NCBI GenBank assembly: GCA_902790465.1
Contig: CADASF010000037.1
Location: forward strand, 1 to 62,006
DNA: 62,006 bases
Reading direction: 5' to 3'
DNA from: an uncultured bacterium
Lineage (GTDB): Bacteria; Vulcanimicrobiota; CADAWZ01
Part shown: positions 46,147 through 56,232 of the stretch, piece by piece
Position numbering within the stretch: position 1 is the first letter of the stretch
Layout of the letters: each line of letters begins with the position of its first letter
Position numbers and translations under genes: made by a program
Notes under the pieces: model-generated
The model's input: only the letters and a program-made list of their open reading frames with translations
The model's database searches: none
Told to the model about the DNA's origin: nothing

Positions 46147-46977
46147 TTATCTTTTAAAATTTCTTTTATCTGGATTTGGAAACAAATAAATAAACAAAAA
46201 GCCACTTATAAATCCACCAACATGAGCCCACATATTTATACTTGGCATGAATACTCCAAATAAAATATTAACTCCAAGCCAAAAATAAAGATTTTTCATA
46301 ACTTTTTCTGGAAAACAACGAAAACGAGCATGTAAAGCAAAATATGATGCAAAAAGTCCAAATAAAGCACCTGAAGCACCAACAGAAGCTACTTTAGGCA
46401 TTAATATCATACTCAAAACACTGCCAAGTATTCCAGAAATAAAATATAACGTCAAATATTTTTTTGTTCCCATTAATTGTTCAATAATAGGTCCAACACA
46501 ATAGAGAAAATACATATTAAAAGCAAGATGCCAAAAATTTCCATGCAAAAACATAGAAGTTATAAATCTCCACCATTCTCCATCTTTAGCAAGAACAGGA
46601 ATAAATACACCTAAATACCATAAAAGATTACCTTCACCAAACAAAATTCCACTACAAAGGGTACAGAGAACAGAAAGAACGAGTAAAACAAAAGTTGCTA
46701 CTGGTCTTTGTGGAATAATTGAAACAACAACAGATTCTTCCCTATGTTTAGGAAGCTCACCACCACCATAAGAAGTTGTCGAATAATCTATATATCCTTT
46801 TCCATCACAAACTTCACATTTTGGTGAACAAAAAATTTTACCTGTTCCAGAACATTTTTTACAAGAAGGAGATATATTTTCATTACAATCAGGACAAGGA
46901 ATAAATCCCTTACCTTCACATTCTATACATAATCCGCTTCCTTCACAGCGCGGACATGTTATTTTATTATCATCCAT
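46147..46977 (-). CDS. Rhomboid protease with N-terminal zinc-ribbon repeats
   Basis: This 276-residue protein has four CxxC/CxGxG units in the first 65 residues (CPRCEGSG, CIECEGKG, CKKCSGTG, CEVCDGKG) like the DnaJ zinc domain, then a six-helix rhomboid domain. HGNFWH (145-150), catalytic Ser202 in GASGALFG and His252 in AHVGG are present. Rhomboids cut membrane proteins within the bilayer. The Cys head suggests binding of an unfolded or cysteine-rich substrate (inference). Confidence 0.92.
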   Translation of the reverse strand: MDDNKITCPRCEGSGLCIECEGKGFIPCPDCNENISPSCKKCSGTGKIFCSPKCEVCDGKGYIDYSTTSYGGGELPKHREESVVVSIIPQRPVATFVLLVLSVLCTLCSGILFGEGNLLWYLGVFIPVLAKDGEWWRFITSMFLHGNFWHLAFNMYFLYCVGPIIEQLMGTKKYLTLYFISGILGSVLSMILMPKVASVGASGALFGLFASYFALHARFRCFPEKVMKNLYFWLGVNILFGVFMPSINMWAHVGGFISGFLFIYLFPNPDKRNFKR

Positions 46978-47046
46978 AAAAACCTCTTCAGTCCTAAGTC
47001 TTCCATCCTCAAGATTATAATGCCTATTTTATCACAACGAGTTAAT

Positions 47047-48000
47047 TTAAATCCACATTGGCCAAATATATTTAACAAGTGAATAAATAATCAAGCACAT
47101 TATACATGCAAAAATAGGCATTATAATCCACCCTACTAAGATACGCCCCAAATTTCCAACTCTTATCGACTTAAAACCTCTTACAATTCCAATACCCACT
47201 ATTGCCCCAATAAGTGCCTGTGTCATAGAAACTGGCACACCTATACACGCAAAAAAATGAGCAGTAATGGCTTCGGTTAAAACAGCAGATAGAGACGAAA
47301 AAGCATCGAGTTTAATTATTCCACTTCCAACAGTTCCAATAACTCTTTTACTAAAAGTAATAATTCCAATCAATATAAAAATACCGCCAAACAAAGCAGC
47401 TTGAAATGAATTCATTACTTTGGCACCAACAAAAACTGCTCCAACATTTGCAACAGTATTTGCTCCCATTGCGTAAGAAGCATAACAACCAACTAATATG
47501 AGACTTATCCTATAAAAAGCATCCCTTTGAAAAATATTAAAATTAAATCTATTTATTATTGTTCCCAAAATCAAATAAATTGGGATTGCAAGAATAAAAC
47601 CTGCAACAGGAGTAGCTATCCAACAAGAAATAACTTTAGCAAATGACTCTATTCTAAAATTTCCAGTCATGATTGCTATTCCTGCAATTCCACCGACAAC
47701 TGCTTGAGATGTAGGAACAGGAAGTTTAAAAATATTTAAAATAGTTATAGCTAATGCAGCTGCAATAGAAGAAATAAGAGCAGTATTTATACTTTGTGTA
47801 GTTAGCTTACTAATAGTTTCAATTCCTTGCCCACCTTGAATAAGACAGCCCAAAATACAAAAAATACAGGCAAAAGCAACACCATGCCAGTATCTTACCA
47901 TTTTAGCAGAAATTGCAGCCCCAAAAAGAGCTGCAAAATCCATGCCTCCTATAGACCAACCTAAAAAAGCTCCACCAAGAAAATGAAACGGAGTGAACAA
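47047..48000 (-). CDS. pit: Inorganic phosphate transporter, Pit family
   Basis: This 317-residue membrane protein has the inverted-repeat Pit motifs (GANTVANVGAVFVGAKVM; PTSQAVVGGIAGIA and VSMTQALIGAIVGIG). The first GxNDxAN motif has changed to GGMDFAA. It starts 3 bases after the DUF47 gene, a pairing known for Pit transporters with an accessory protein. Substrate is probably phosphate with a metal ion. Confidence 0.9.
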   Translation of the reverse strand: MFTPFHFLGGAFLGWSIGGMDFAALFGAAISAKMVRYWHGVAFACIFCILGCLIQGGQGIETISKLTTQSINTALISSIAAALAITILNIFKLPVPTSQAVVGGIAGIAIMTGNFRIESFAKVISCWIATPVAGFILAIPIYLILGTIINRFNFNIFQRDAFYRISLILVGCYASYAMGANTVANVGAVFVGAKVMNSFQAALFGGIFILIGIITFSKRVIGTVGSGIIKLDAFSSLSAVLTEAITAHFFACIGVPVSMTQALIGAIVGIGIVRGFKSIRVGNLGRILVGWIIMPIFACIMCLIIYSLVKYIWPMWI

Positions 48001-48003
48001 CGA

Positions 48004-48651
48004 TTATATCTGCCCCTTTACACTTATTATTATAGCCTGATCAGAAACTTTTTCAGAACAATTACTAATATCGCCTACTTTTTCAATAAACAATTTCATT
48101 AGAACATTAAATCCAACATCAGATGAATTTTTAAAAATAGCAGACAAAATACTATGCTGAAAACTATCACATTTACTTTCATCTCTATCTGTTTCTTTTG
48201 CCAATTTCAAAACTTTATTTTTATCAGAAAAAATACTCAAAAAACAATCAGAAACATTTCTAACAGCTATACAAGAATTTTCTATCAATAATTTAAAATC
48301 TTCCAAAATATATTTTGGAAGATAAATAGCCCCTATGCTTAAATCAAACATAACAGACTGCATACAGCCTGGTATTTTATCTGCCAATTCCAATATACGA
48401 AGTATATCGCCTCTCGATTCTGGCAAAATAGTTTTTGAATACATTTCATAAGCTATATCATGCCTTATTGAATCCATCTCAGACTCAAATTTATGTGTCT
48501 GTCTTGCATATTGTTGAAACTCTTCAGATAAACCATCTGATATAAAAATAGATACACCTTTTTCAAATGAATCAACAGATTCTTTCAACAAATCTATATA
48601 TTTTTTTAATAGATTTTCAATCTGTCTTTGTCTATCAAAAAACATTTTCAC
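48004..48651 (-). CDS. DUF47/PhoU-like Pit accessory protein
   Basis: This 215-residue all-helical protein contains HKFESEMDSIRHDIAYEMYSK and DRDESKCDSFQHSI, the metal-binding E/D-rich helices of DUF47. Such proteins stand next to Pit genes and affect uptake. It lies 3 bases after the DUF4416 gene. Confidence 0.9.
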   Translation of the reverse strand: MKMFFDRQRQIENLLKKYIDLLKESVDSFEKGVSIFISDGLSEEFQQYARQTHKFESEMDSIRHDIAYEMYSKTILPESRGDILRILELADKIPGCMQSVMFDLSIGAIYLPKYILEDFKLLIENSCIAVRNVSDCFLSIFSDKNKVLKLAKETDRDESKCDSFQHSILSAIFKNSSDVGFNVLMKLFIEKVGDISNCSEKVSDQAIIISVKGQI

Positions 48652-48654
48652 ATA

Positions 48655-49182
48655 TTACCCTTTTAAATTTTCCGCATATATACTTCTAACTTTATTCAAA
48701 TAAGAAATATATTCAGGAGAAGCATAATCAGGATATGTCCTTTCCCAAGCTCTAAAACTTTTTTTCTCAAAATACAATGTTATCTCTGCAAAAATACCAT
48801 TACCTATGCAAATTCTATGAGGTCTTTCCTTCACAGAAGCAAGAACCAATTTTGAAAGAGCGATATAGCCTGGATCGAGATTTATTGTTCTATTTCCATC
48901 AACAGTAAAAAAATCTCTCTCAATAGAATTTGTCTTTATCTTTATTTCAGACAAATCCATAGGGTCTATTAAATGAGAAAAGGAATAAAATTTTCTCATT
49001 ATCCCTTTTCCCATTTCTTTTTCATAAAATTCTGTATATGCAAAAGGAATAATATCACTTTCTGAATCAATTTTCCCAAACTCTTTTTCAAGATAAGGTT
49101 TTGCTTTTTCAAAAAGTTCAATATTTGGAGAAAGCATTGCAACAAAAAGTTTTACCTTTGCAACAGGTTTTACATTTCCCAT
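48655..49182 (-). CDS. DUF4416 family protein
   Basis: This 175-residue protein matches DUF4416 from memory: PVAKVKLFVAMLSPN at the N-terminus, FAYTEFYEKEMG, and NLDPGYIALSKLVLAS. Function is unknown. It sits between a small hypothetical gene and the phosphate genes. Confidence 0.85.
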   Translation of the reverse strand: MGNVKPVAKVKLFVAMLSPNIELFEKAKPYLEKEFGKIDSESDIIPFAYTEFYEKEMGKGIMRKFYSFSHLIDPMDLSEIKIKTNSIERDFFTVDGNRTINLDPGYIALSKLVLASVKERPHRICIGNGIFAEITLYFEKKSFRAWERTYPDYASPEYISYLNKVRSIYAENLKG

Positions 49183-49605
49183 TTACTTTTTAGAACCTTT
49201 TTTTGCTGGTTTGACTTCAGGTTCCAAATCAAGATGTTTTAAGACTTCTGCACTATCTGCCTTTGGAAGTGATGACAAATCAAGTGCAGGAACAGGAGCT
49301 TTCTTTACATCAGCGATTGGAAGATCAAGTTTTGGGAATTTATTTGCTTCAGGCATCTGTTCTTTTTCTTTTTCTGAAGGCAAAACAATCTCTTTTCCGT
49401 CAGCTATATCTTTTACCATTTTGTATGTTTCAGCAATAAATTCAGCTACTTCAGCATTTGTTGGTGTGAATAACGGAACAACTCCTCTTTGTCTTCTTAT
49501 TGAAAGGTCTGTTTTGTAGGCATTTAACCATGCAACTGTTATATCTTTTGTCATTTCAAGTGCACTGGGTATATTTTTTTCTTCGTTTTTTTCACTTTTA
49601 GCCAT
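49183..49605 (-). CDS. Small hypothetical protein with acidic/Pro tail
   Basis: This 140-residue protein begins MAKSEKNEEKNIPSALEM, then a helical domain (ITVAWLNAYKTDLSIRRQRG) and a Lys/Pro-rich tail ending KKGSKK. I place the start at 49605, with AAGGAG ten bases upstream; the longer open frame to 49740 overlaps the Sua5 gene. No family is recognised. Confidence 0.75.
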   Translation of the reverse strand: MAKSEKNEEKNIPSALEMTKDITVAWLNAYKTDLSIRRQRGVVPLFTPTNAEVAEFIAETYKMVKDIADGKEIVLPSEKEKEQMPEANKFPKLDLPIADVKKAPVPALDLSSLPKADSAEVLKHLDLEPEVKPAKKGSKK

Positions 49606-49706
49606 CTTTTTTTTTCTCCTTAAAAAAATATTTTTTAACCTGCAAACTTTAATATAAAAATAAATTTCACTTAAAGCTAAAAATTTTATAGTATTCAAAA
49701 TTGAAT

Positions 49707-50717
49707 TTAAACAGAGATTACTTCTGAAGCATAGGAACAAATTCTATCCATTACTGCCCAACCTCTATCTTCACGACTTATTCCTTCGACAATAACTATA
49801 TCCATCTTCTCATTTTCGAAAGCTCTGACACAAGCAAAGAAACTCTCTACCATGTGATCAAGTTCATTAACTGAACCCAAAAATTTAGTATGTTTTAAAA
49901 TTCCAGTTTTTTCTTCACTACCATCAGCCAAAAGAACACCTACTTTATCTTCATGTTCTTTGGAATACTTCTCATAAAGTTCTTTAATTTTGTTTAGAAC
50001 ATTATCTCTCGTACCCTCAACAACAATTATATTTAATTTAGACAGTTGTTTTATTGTTCCAGAAATATCGCCATCATCTGAAAGCAATACCTGTTTTTCA
50101 AGTAATTCCGAAATATCTTCTCCTGTTATAAATCCAGACCTAATAACTCTATAAGGTCTTGTTGTCAAATCAAGAACAGTTGAAGCAAGCCCTGTTATGA
50201 CTGAATCATTATCAAATACTGCCTCAATTGAACCGTCGAGTGATTTCAAAACTTGTTCTAAAGAAGAAGCAGGAAATGCCCCAGACTTATTGGCACTTGT
50301 TGCAACAATAATTCCATCAAATCTATTTGCAATCTCTTGAAATATATCATTTGAAGGAACTCTAATTCCAACTTTATGTAAATTTGCTGTAACATAATTT
50401 GGAACTAAATCTGTTTTATCAAAAATCATCATCAATGGTCCAGGAAGATAATTTTTTTCCAAAATATAGGCATCATCTGGAACATTTTTTATATAAGGCT
50501 TTGCAACATCTAAACTTGCAACATGAAGTGAAAGAGGTTTTGAAAAATTCCTCTCTTTTATTTCATATATTCTTCTGACAGCGGATTCATTATTCATATC
50601 CGCACCAATACCAAAAACTGTCTCTGTTGGAAATGCCAAGATTCCACCATTTTTTAAAATAGAAACAGCTTTTTCAAAATCTTCTTCATTTTGTGAATTT
50701 AAAATTTCCGTTTTCAT
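49707..50717 (-). CDS. sua5: Threonylcarbamoyl-AMP synthase (Sua5 type)
   Basis: This 336-residue protein has the YrdC fold (LAFPTETVFGIGADM; KERNFSKPLSLHV; TSANKSGAFPASS) and a C-terminal Sua5 domain. It makes threonylcarbamoyl-AMP from threonine, bicarbonate and ATP for the t6A37 tRNA modification. It lies downstream of ispG in the run. Confidence 0.94.
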   Translation of the reverse strand: MKTEILNSQNEEDFEKAVSILKNGGILAFPTETVFGIGADMNNESAVRRIYEIKERNFSKPLSLHVASLDVAKPYIKNVPDDAYILEKNYLPGPLMMIFDKTDLVPNYVTANLHKVGIRVPSNDIFQEIANRFDGIIVATSANKSGAFPASSLEQVLKSLDGSIEAVFDNDSVITGLASTVLDLTTRPYRVIRSGFITGEDISELLEKQVLLSDDGDISGTIKQLSKLNIIVVEGTRDNVLNKIKELYEKYSKEHEDKVGVLLADGSEEKTGILKHTKFLGSVNELDHMVESFFACVRAFENEKMDIVIVEGISREDRGWAVMDRICSYASEVISV

Positions 50718-50743
50718 CTTGTCCCCATAAGGATATCATTTTT

Positions 50744-51808
50744 TTAATATTTGATATCCTCAATTTCTTTCATCAAAGATTCAAAAAGTTTATCTTCTGG
50801 AACTTTCTTTATAATTTGACCTTTTTTAAAAATGATTCCCTCTCCTCGACCGCCTGCAATTCCAACATCTGCAAGCCTTGCCTCACCTGGACCATTTACA
50901 GCACAGCCCATGACCGCAACAACAATAGGATTTGGATAATTTTCAAGTTCTTTTGTAACTTTTTCTGCCAAACTCTTTACATCTATGGCAGTTCTGCCAC
51001 AACAAGGACATGAAATAACAGTTGCCCCTCTTTTTCTCGATTCAGTTGCTTTTAGGATTTCCCAACCTGCTCTTACTTCTTCAACAGGAGATCCAGTAAG
51101 CGAAACTCTTATTGTATCACCTATTCCTGCAAGTAATAAAGCACCTATTCCTGCAGAAGATCTTATAATTCCTGTATATGGAATGCCTGCTTCAGTAACT
51201 CCTATGTGAAGTGGATAATCTGTTTTTTCAGATAAAATTTTATGAACTTCAATCATAAGTGGAAGCGAAAAAGTTTTTACAGAAATCACCAAATCAAAAA
51301 AGCCAATTTCTTCAAAGAGCTTAACCTCATTTAAAGCACTTTCAACAAGAGCCTCAGCAGTAGGAGAACCGTATTTTTTTAAAAGATTTTTATCGAGAGA
51401 ACCCTCATTTACTCCAATTCTAATTGGAACATGTCTTTGAAAAGCAAGTTTTGCGATTTCAGGCAATCTCTCTTTTTGAATCAAATTTCCAGGATTCAAT
51501 CTGAGTTTGTCAACACCAGAATTTAAGGCTTCAAGAGCAATCCTCTCATCAAAATGTATATCTGCAGAAACAGGAATTGGAGATTTATCAACAATTTTTG
51601 AAATCTTCTTTGCAAATTCAATATTTGGAACTGCTATTCTTACAAGCTCTCCACCTGCTTCTACTATCTCATAAATTTGATCAATAGTTGCTTCAATATC
51701 GGCAAAAGGAATATTAGTCATTGTCTGAACAGATATAGGAGAATCCCCACCTATTGCCAATTTTCCTGCATAAACTTTTCTCGTTTTTCGTCTATTCATA
51801 TTTTTCAT
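50744..51808 (-). CDS. ispG: 4-hydroxy-3-methylbut-2-enyl-diphosphate synthase (IspG)
   Basis: This 354-residue protein has RRKTRKVYAGKLAIGGDSPI at the start and three Cys for a [4Fe-4S] cluster (SCPCCGRT and VMGCAVNGPGEA). It makes HMBPP in the non-mevalonate isoprenoid pathway. Its ATG overlaps the rseP stop codon by one base (TAATG). Confidence 0.96.
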   Translation of the reverse strand: MKNMNRRKTRKVYAGKLAIGGDSPISVQTMTNIPFADIEATIDQIYEIVEAGGELVRIAVPNIEFAKKISKIVDKSPIPVSADIHFDERIALEALNSGVDKLRLNPGNLIQKERLPEIAKLAFQRHVPIRIGVNEGSLDKNLLKKYGSPTAEALVESALNEVKLFEEIGFFDLVISVKTFSLPLMIEVHKILSEKTDYPLHIGVTEAGIPYTGIIRSSAGIGALLLAGIGDTIRVSLTGSPVEEVRAGWEILKATESRKRGATVISCPCCGRTAIDVKSLAEKVTKELENYPNPIVVAVMGCAVNGPGEARLADVGIAGGRGEGIIFKKGQIIKKVPEDKLFESLMKEIEDIKY

Positions 51809-52977
51809 TATTTAAAGAAAGAAATTCCCTTTACAAGTCTAAGTATATCATTGTAAGTAAAGAAAACAACTGCCGCAAGTAGAATTATAAATCCTATTGT
51901 GTGAACCATGTTTTCCTTTTCAGGATCAAAATCTTTTCCAATAATTGCTGCAATTCCAAGTGTCAAAATCTTTGAACCATCAAGAGCAGGGAATGGAATC
52001 AAATTAAAAACACCGATCAAAACATTTATTATAGCGATGAAAAATATAAGTGCAGGAAATCCCTTGTTATACATTTCAAAAAACATCTGACCGATACCAA
52101 CAGGACCAGAAGAACCTTCTATCACTTCTTTTGATTTGACTTGACCTTTACAGATCATGGCTACAGCAACAAATGGAGATATTGTAAACTTCCAAGTTTT
52201 ATCAAAACAATCTTTAAAAACAGCACCTGCAGAGACTCTTTTAAATCTGATATCAAGCGATTTTGTATCTGGTTGAAAGCCTAAAAGTCCCATTTGTACA
52301 TATTTTTTACCATCTTTTTCAATAACTTTTAACCCATTGGCATCCTTATCATCATCTATTTGAAATTCTCTTACCATAGTTTCAACAGAAACAGAATATT
52401 CTTTTCCATCTCTTGTATATGTAACATCTATATTTTTGGCAGGATGTTTATGAATTAAATCGATCATTTCCATGGCATCTGTAACCTTAGTGCCATTTAT
52501 AGAAGTTATAAAATCTCCCTCTTTTAATCCAATCTTACTTGCTGGTGAATTATCAAGAACTTTTCCAACTTTTGGTTTGAGATACATCTCACCAACACCA
52601 AAAGCAAAACCAACAAATATAAAAATCAAAATGGCAGATATGTAGTTCATCAATGGACCAGCAGCGATTACCTGCATTCTCTCCCATCTAGTCTTATTTT
52701 GGAAATTAGTTGGATCATCTGGATTAACTTTCTCTCCTTCTTTTATTTCCTCTCCTTCCATAGACACAAATCCACCAAAAGGAAAAGCCCTCAAAGCATA
52801 GAGAGTACCTGTTTTTTCATCTTTTTTAGACCACAATTTAGGTCCAAAACCAAGAGCAAATTCCAAAACCTTTACTCCAACTCGTCTTGCCATCAAAAAA
52901 TGACCCAATTCATGTATAAAAATTATAAATCCAAAACAAAGAAAAACTACAATTATGCCAAATATATTCCCAATCAT
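51808..52977 (-). CDS. rseP: Site-2 protease RseP
   Basis: This 389-residue membrane metalloprotease has HELGH at 22-26, one PDZ domain (GKVLDNSPASKIGLKEGDFI), and LDGSK as the C-terminal metal ligand. It cuts anti-sigma factors or signal peptides inside the membrane. GAGG lies six bases before the ATG. The usual dxr and cdsA are not next to it. Confidence 0.95.
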   Translation of the reverse strand: MIGNIFGIIVVFLCFGFIIFIHELGHFLMARRVGVKVLEFALGFGPKLWSKKDEKTGTLYALRAFPFGGFVSMEGEEIKEGEKVNPDDPTNFQNKTRWERMQVIAAGPLMNYISAILIFIFVGFAFGVGEMYLKPKVGKVLDNSPASKIGLKEGDFITSINGTKVTDAMEMIDLIHKHPAKNIDVTYTRDGKEYSVSVETMVREFQIDDDKDANGLKVIEKDGKKYVQMGLLGFQPDTKSLDIRFKRVSAGAVFKDCFDKTWKFTISPFVAVAMICKGQVKSKEVIEGSSGPVGIGQMFFEMYNKGFPALIFFIAIINVLIGVFNLIPFPALDGSKILTLGIAAIIGKDFDPEKENMVHTIGFIILLAAVVFFTYNDILRLVKGISFFK

Positions 52978-52995
52978 AAAAAACCTCTAACTAAA

Positions 52996-53487
52996 CTATT
53001 TCAATGCTCCATCAAATTCATGCCAACCAGACCTTTTCTTTGCATCCCAAATTGCTGGAATTTCGATTGAACTGGCATTTAAATTTCTGTATTGCTTTAT
53101 TATTGCATAAGCTCCATCTTTAAAAGCAGACGAAGAAGGAATATAATTAGTATTCCTTGCAAGTTTTGCTTTTATCGTTCCATTGTGTGATGTATGAATC
53201 TTGAACTCAACAGGAGAAACTTTATCATTTATTTCATATATAAAGCCTTCAAATTCTCTCATACCACTTTTGTCAAAAGGCAATTCACCGCCTTGTGTAT
53301 AGTATTCTGGGTCTTCTCCGCTTTGTGCTTCTTCTGGAGTCAATTTACGATAAATATTTCTATTCACATTATTTGGATTTGTAGGTAAAGTATCCAAATT
53401 GAATGGAGCCTGAGCAAACAAAGAAGATTCTTTCAATGGCAAAAACAAAAAAACAGCCAACGAAATCAAAAATACGATATTTTTCAT
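52996..53487 (-). CDS. Small secreted protein of unknown family
   Basis: This 163-residue protein has a signal peptide (FLISLAVFLFLPLKESSLFA) and a soluble domain ending SIEIPAIWDAKKRSGWHEF. No motif is recognised. GGAGG precedes the start. It is the first gene of the long minus-strand run that continues through rseP. Confidence 0.7.
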   Translation of the reverse strand: MKNIVFLISLAVFLFLPLKESSLFAQAPFNLDTLPTNPNNVNRNIYRKLTPEEAQSGEDPEYYTQGGELPFDKSGMREFEGFIYEINDKVSPVEFKIHTSHNGTIKAKLARNTNYIPSSSAFKDGAYAIIKQYRNLNASSIEIPAIWDAKKRSGWHEFDGALK

Positions 53488-53668
53488 AAAAAAAACCTCC
53501 TTTAGCTAAATATCCTCAAATATATAACTATTCGTTAAAATAAACTTATCCCCTTTCAATAGTGAAAAGGTATAAATAGTTTGTTTGCAGAAAGAAAGAG
53601 TGATATATATTAAAACTTTTTCTAAATCTTCTAAATAATAGTTAGATTAAGAAAAAAAGGACGGCAAC

Positions 53669-54040
53669 ATGAACAACGAGAGGAGAACCTTCACAACTGA
53701 AGGCAAAAAATTTTTGGACGGAAAAATAACCAAAGAAGAATTCGAGGCTTTTTTTTCCGAATTTAAATCGAGCATGGACTCGATAAACAAAGAATTTGAA
53801 AAAGCAGTATCCCCTGCCCTATATTTCAATGAAGATTCAAAAAAAATATCTGATCAACATGAAAAATTCAAATCCATTTACGAAGACATGGACAGAGGAA
53901 TAAGAATTGTTGATTCAGCTCTCCTTCTAAATAACATGACGAAATTTCAGAAGGGATATTCCACTATAACTGCTACAGCAGATAGACTTTCTCAATTAAA
54001 ATCAGACATATCTGTGCTTTCAAATTCAATATCAATGTAG
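53669..54040 (+). CDS. Small alpha-helical protein, unknown
   Basis: This 123-residue protein is predicted by pattern to be helical and coiled throughout (KITKEEFEAFFSEFKSSMDS). It has no signal peptide, Cys or known motif. It is 16 bases before pncB with an AGGA site, so it is probably co-transcribed. Confidence 0.65.
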   Translation: MNNERRTFTTEGKKFLDGKITKEEFEAFFSEFKSSMDSINKEFEKAVSPALYFNEDSKKISDQHEKFKSIYEDMDRGIRIVDSALLLNNMTKFQKGYSTITATADRLSQLKSDISVLSNSISM

Positions 54041-54056
54041 AATCGAGGTAAAAAAA

Positions 54057-55811
54057 ATGCTTCCAACAAATAATTTAGTTGGTCCAATGTTAACCGATTA
54101 CTACCAATTAACCATGGCCTATGCCTATTGGAAAAGTGGCAGACAGGATGAACCAGCCGTTTTTGATCTTTTCTTCAGAAAAAATCCATTTGGCGGAGAA
54201 TTTACACTTTTTGCTGGACTTGAAGAAGTTCTCAGAATGGTATCAAATTTTAGATTCACAAAATCTGATATAGAATATCTAAAAAATGGTGTACAACAAA
54301 CTGAAGAAAATCTTGAAAAGCAATTTAATAGAGCTTTAGAAGATGGTTTAATAAGAAAAACAGAAAATGGCTATGAACAGTATGTATTTACAGAAGATGA
54401 ATCTCCAAAATGGATTCCTGTAAAACAACCAAAGAGAAATTCAAAAGTAAAAGCCCCAATGGCTCATTGTGAAAATGAATTTTTTACATGGCTAAAATCA
54501 ATAGATTGCTCAAAAATAAAAATTAAAGCATTTAGAGAAGGCTCTCTCGTATTTCCAAGACTTCCACTCATAAGAGTTGAAGGACCTATAGCAATAGCAC
54601 AACTTCTCGAAACACCTATTTTAACACTCATAAATTATCCATGCCTTGTTGCAACAAAAGCAGCACGCATGAGACTTGCAGCTGGAAAAGACAAAAACTT
54701 AATGGAATTTGGACTTAGAAGAGCTCAAGGTCCAGATGGTGGAGTTTCTGCTTCAAGATACTCATATATAGGTGGATTCAACTCAACAAGTAATGTAATA
54801 GTTGGAAAAACATTTGGAATACCAATCAGTGGAACACATGCCCATTCTTTCGTATCATCTTTCACATCTCTTGATGAAGTGAAAAATACAATGCTCAAAG
54901 ACTCAAAAGGAAATGAGCATGATATAAAAGAACTCGCATTAAAATTCCGCTCAGAGCTTGGATATACATCTACAAATGATGGTGAACTTGCAGCATTTAT
55001 TTCTTATGCAATGGCATTCCCTTCAGAATTTTTGGCACTTGCAGATACTTATGACATAATGAAATCAGGAATCCCTAACTTCATGTCTGTTGCACTTGCA
55101 TTAAATTCAATAGGATATAAGCCTTTGGGAATAAGAATAGATTCAGGCGATTTAGCATATTATTCAAAAGAAATAAGAAAATTCTTTAAAGATATAGATA
55201 AAAAATATTCAAATGGTTTTTCAAAACTCTTAATAGTTGCAAGTAATGATATTGATGAGTCAACAATAGATTCACTAAACAACCAACACCATGAGATAAA
55301 TTCATTTGGAATTGGTACACATCTTGTAACTTGTAATGGTCAACCAGCATTAGGCGGAGTATATAAACTTGTTGAATTTAATGGACAGCCAAGAATCAAA
55401 ATTTCCCAAGAAGTAGGAAAAATGACATTGCCAGGTAGAAAAACACCTTACAGGCTCTATGGAAAAGAAGGTTATGCAATACTCGACTTAATGATAAGTG
55501 ATGATGAAGAACCTCCAAAGAAAGGTGAAAAAATCCTCTGTCGCCATCCATTAAATCCAGAAAAGAGAGTTTATGTAATTCCTGAAAAAGTTGAACCATT
55601 ACATTATTGTGTTTGGGATGGCAAGAGAACAATTTCGGAAGAACCACTCGGAAAAACAAGGGATTACTGTTTGAAGCAGTTATCATCTTGGAGAGAAGAC
55701 CACCTTAGGACATTAAATCCAACTCCATATAAAGTGTCTGTAAGTGATCATCTCTATAATAAAATGTATGAATTAAGACAGAAAGAAACACCTATAGAGA
55801 CGATAGGTTAA
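54057..55811 (+). CDS. pncB: Nicotinate phosphoribosyltransferase
   Basis: This 584-residue protein has LTDYYQLTMAYAYWKSG at the start, EFGLRRAQGPDGGVSASRYS, the GTHAHSFV motif and RIDSGDLAYYSKEI. It makes NaMN from nicotinate in NAD salvage. It is about 100 residues longer than common PncB. The extra length includes an insert at about residues 80-140 (charged, Lys/Glu-rich). Confidence 0.93.
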   Translation: MLPTNNLVGPMLTDYYQLTMAYAYWKSGRQDEPAVFDLFFRKNPFGGEFTLFAGLEEVLRMVSNFRFTKSDIEYLKNGVQQTEENLEKQFNRALEDGLIRKTENGYEQYVFTEDESPKWIPVKQPKRNSKVKAPMAHCENEFFTWLKSIDCSKIKIKAFREGSLVFPRLPLIRVEGPIAIAQLLETPILTLINYPCLVATKAARMRLAAGKDKNLMEFGLRRAQGPDGGVSASRYSYIGGFNSTSNVIVGKTFGIPISGTHAHSFVSSFTSLDEVKNTMLKDSKGNEHDIKELALKFRSELGYTSTNDGELAAFISYAMAFPSEFLALADTYDIMKSGIPNFMSVALALNSIGYKPLGIRIDSGDLAYYSKEIRKFFKDIDKKYSNGFSKLLIVASNDIDESTIDSLNNQHHEINSFGIGTHLVTCNGQPALGGVYKLVEFNGQPRIKISQEVGKMTLPGRKTPYRLYGKEGYAILDLMISDDEEPPKKGEKILCRHPLNPEKRVYVIPEKVEPLHYCVWDGKRTISEEPLGKTRDYCLKQLSSWREDHLRTLNPTPYKVSVSDHLYNKMYELRQKETPIETIG

Positions 55812-55872
55812 CTCGTCGTGCTAATTGATTAATATTTTTAAATACACCTAAATAGCTTCTATTTAAAGGCGA

Positions 55873-56155
55873 TGTCATTGCGAGGGAGCTCCACAAATAG
55901 TTAAAAACTCTTTAGAGTTTTTAAAAAATTACCCTCACAAGGAGGGAGCGACCGTGGCAATCTCAAAGGCTTAATTTAAATTTAGTAATTTATTTAGTAG
56001 ATCAAGAATCTCATTCTACGACATAAGTGATCGACTTCATTTTTAAGTAAATAATAATTTACAGGCTTAGATTGCCACGGCTACGCCTCGCAATGACAAA
56101 GTGGTAGTGTACAGGAATATATTGGATAGTTTATAGTAACTTTTTATTTACTTAT
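55873..56155 (+). repeat. Dispersed composite palindromic repeat, copy 3
   Basis: Two palindromic units in series: GTCATTGCGAGGGAGC...GCGACCGTGGCAATC at 55873-55962, then the core ATCGACTTCATTTTTAAG...GATTGCCACGG...CCTCGCAATGAC...GGATAGTTTATAG. The whole of 55812-56232 is otherwise empty of genes. Confidence 0.85.
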
Positions 56156-56232
56156 TTTTTTAAAAATCAATTAACAAAACGATTTAGATTTAATTTTAAA
56201 TAATATAAAACAAAATCAGAAAGGATAAAAAC

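Noticed and set aside
49606-49740. N-terminal extension of the small hypothetical protein
   Set aside because: It overlaps the Sua5 gene and lacks a ribosome-binding site; the internal ATG at 49605 has AAGGAG.
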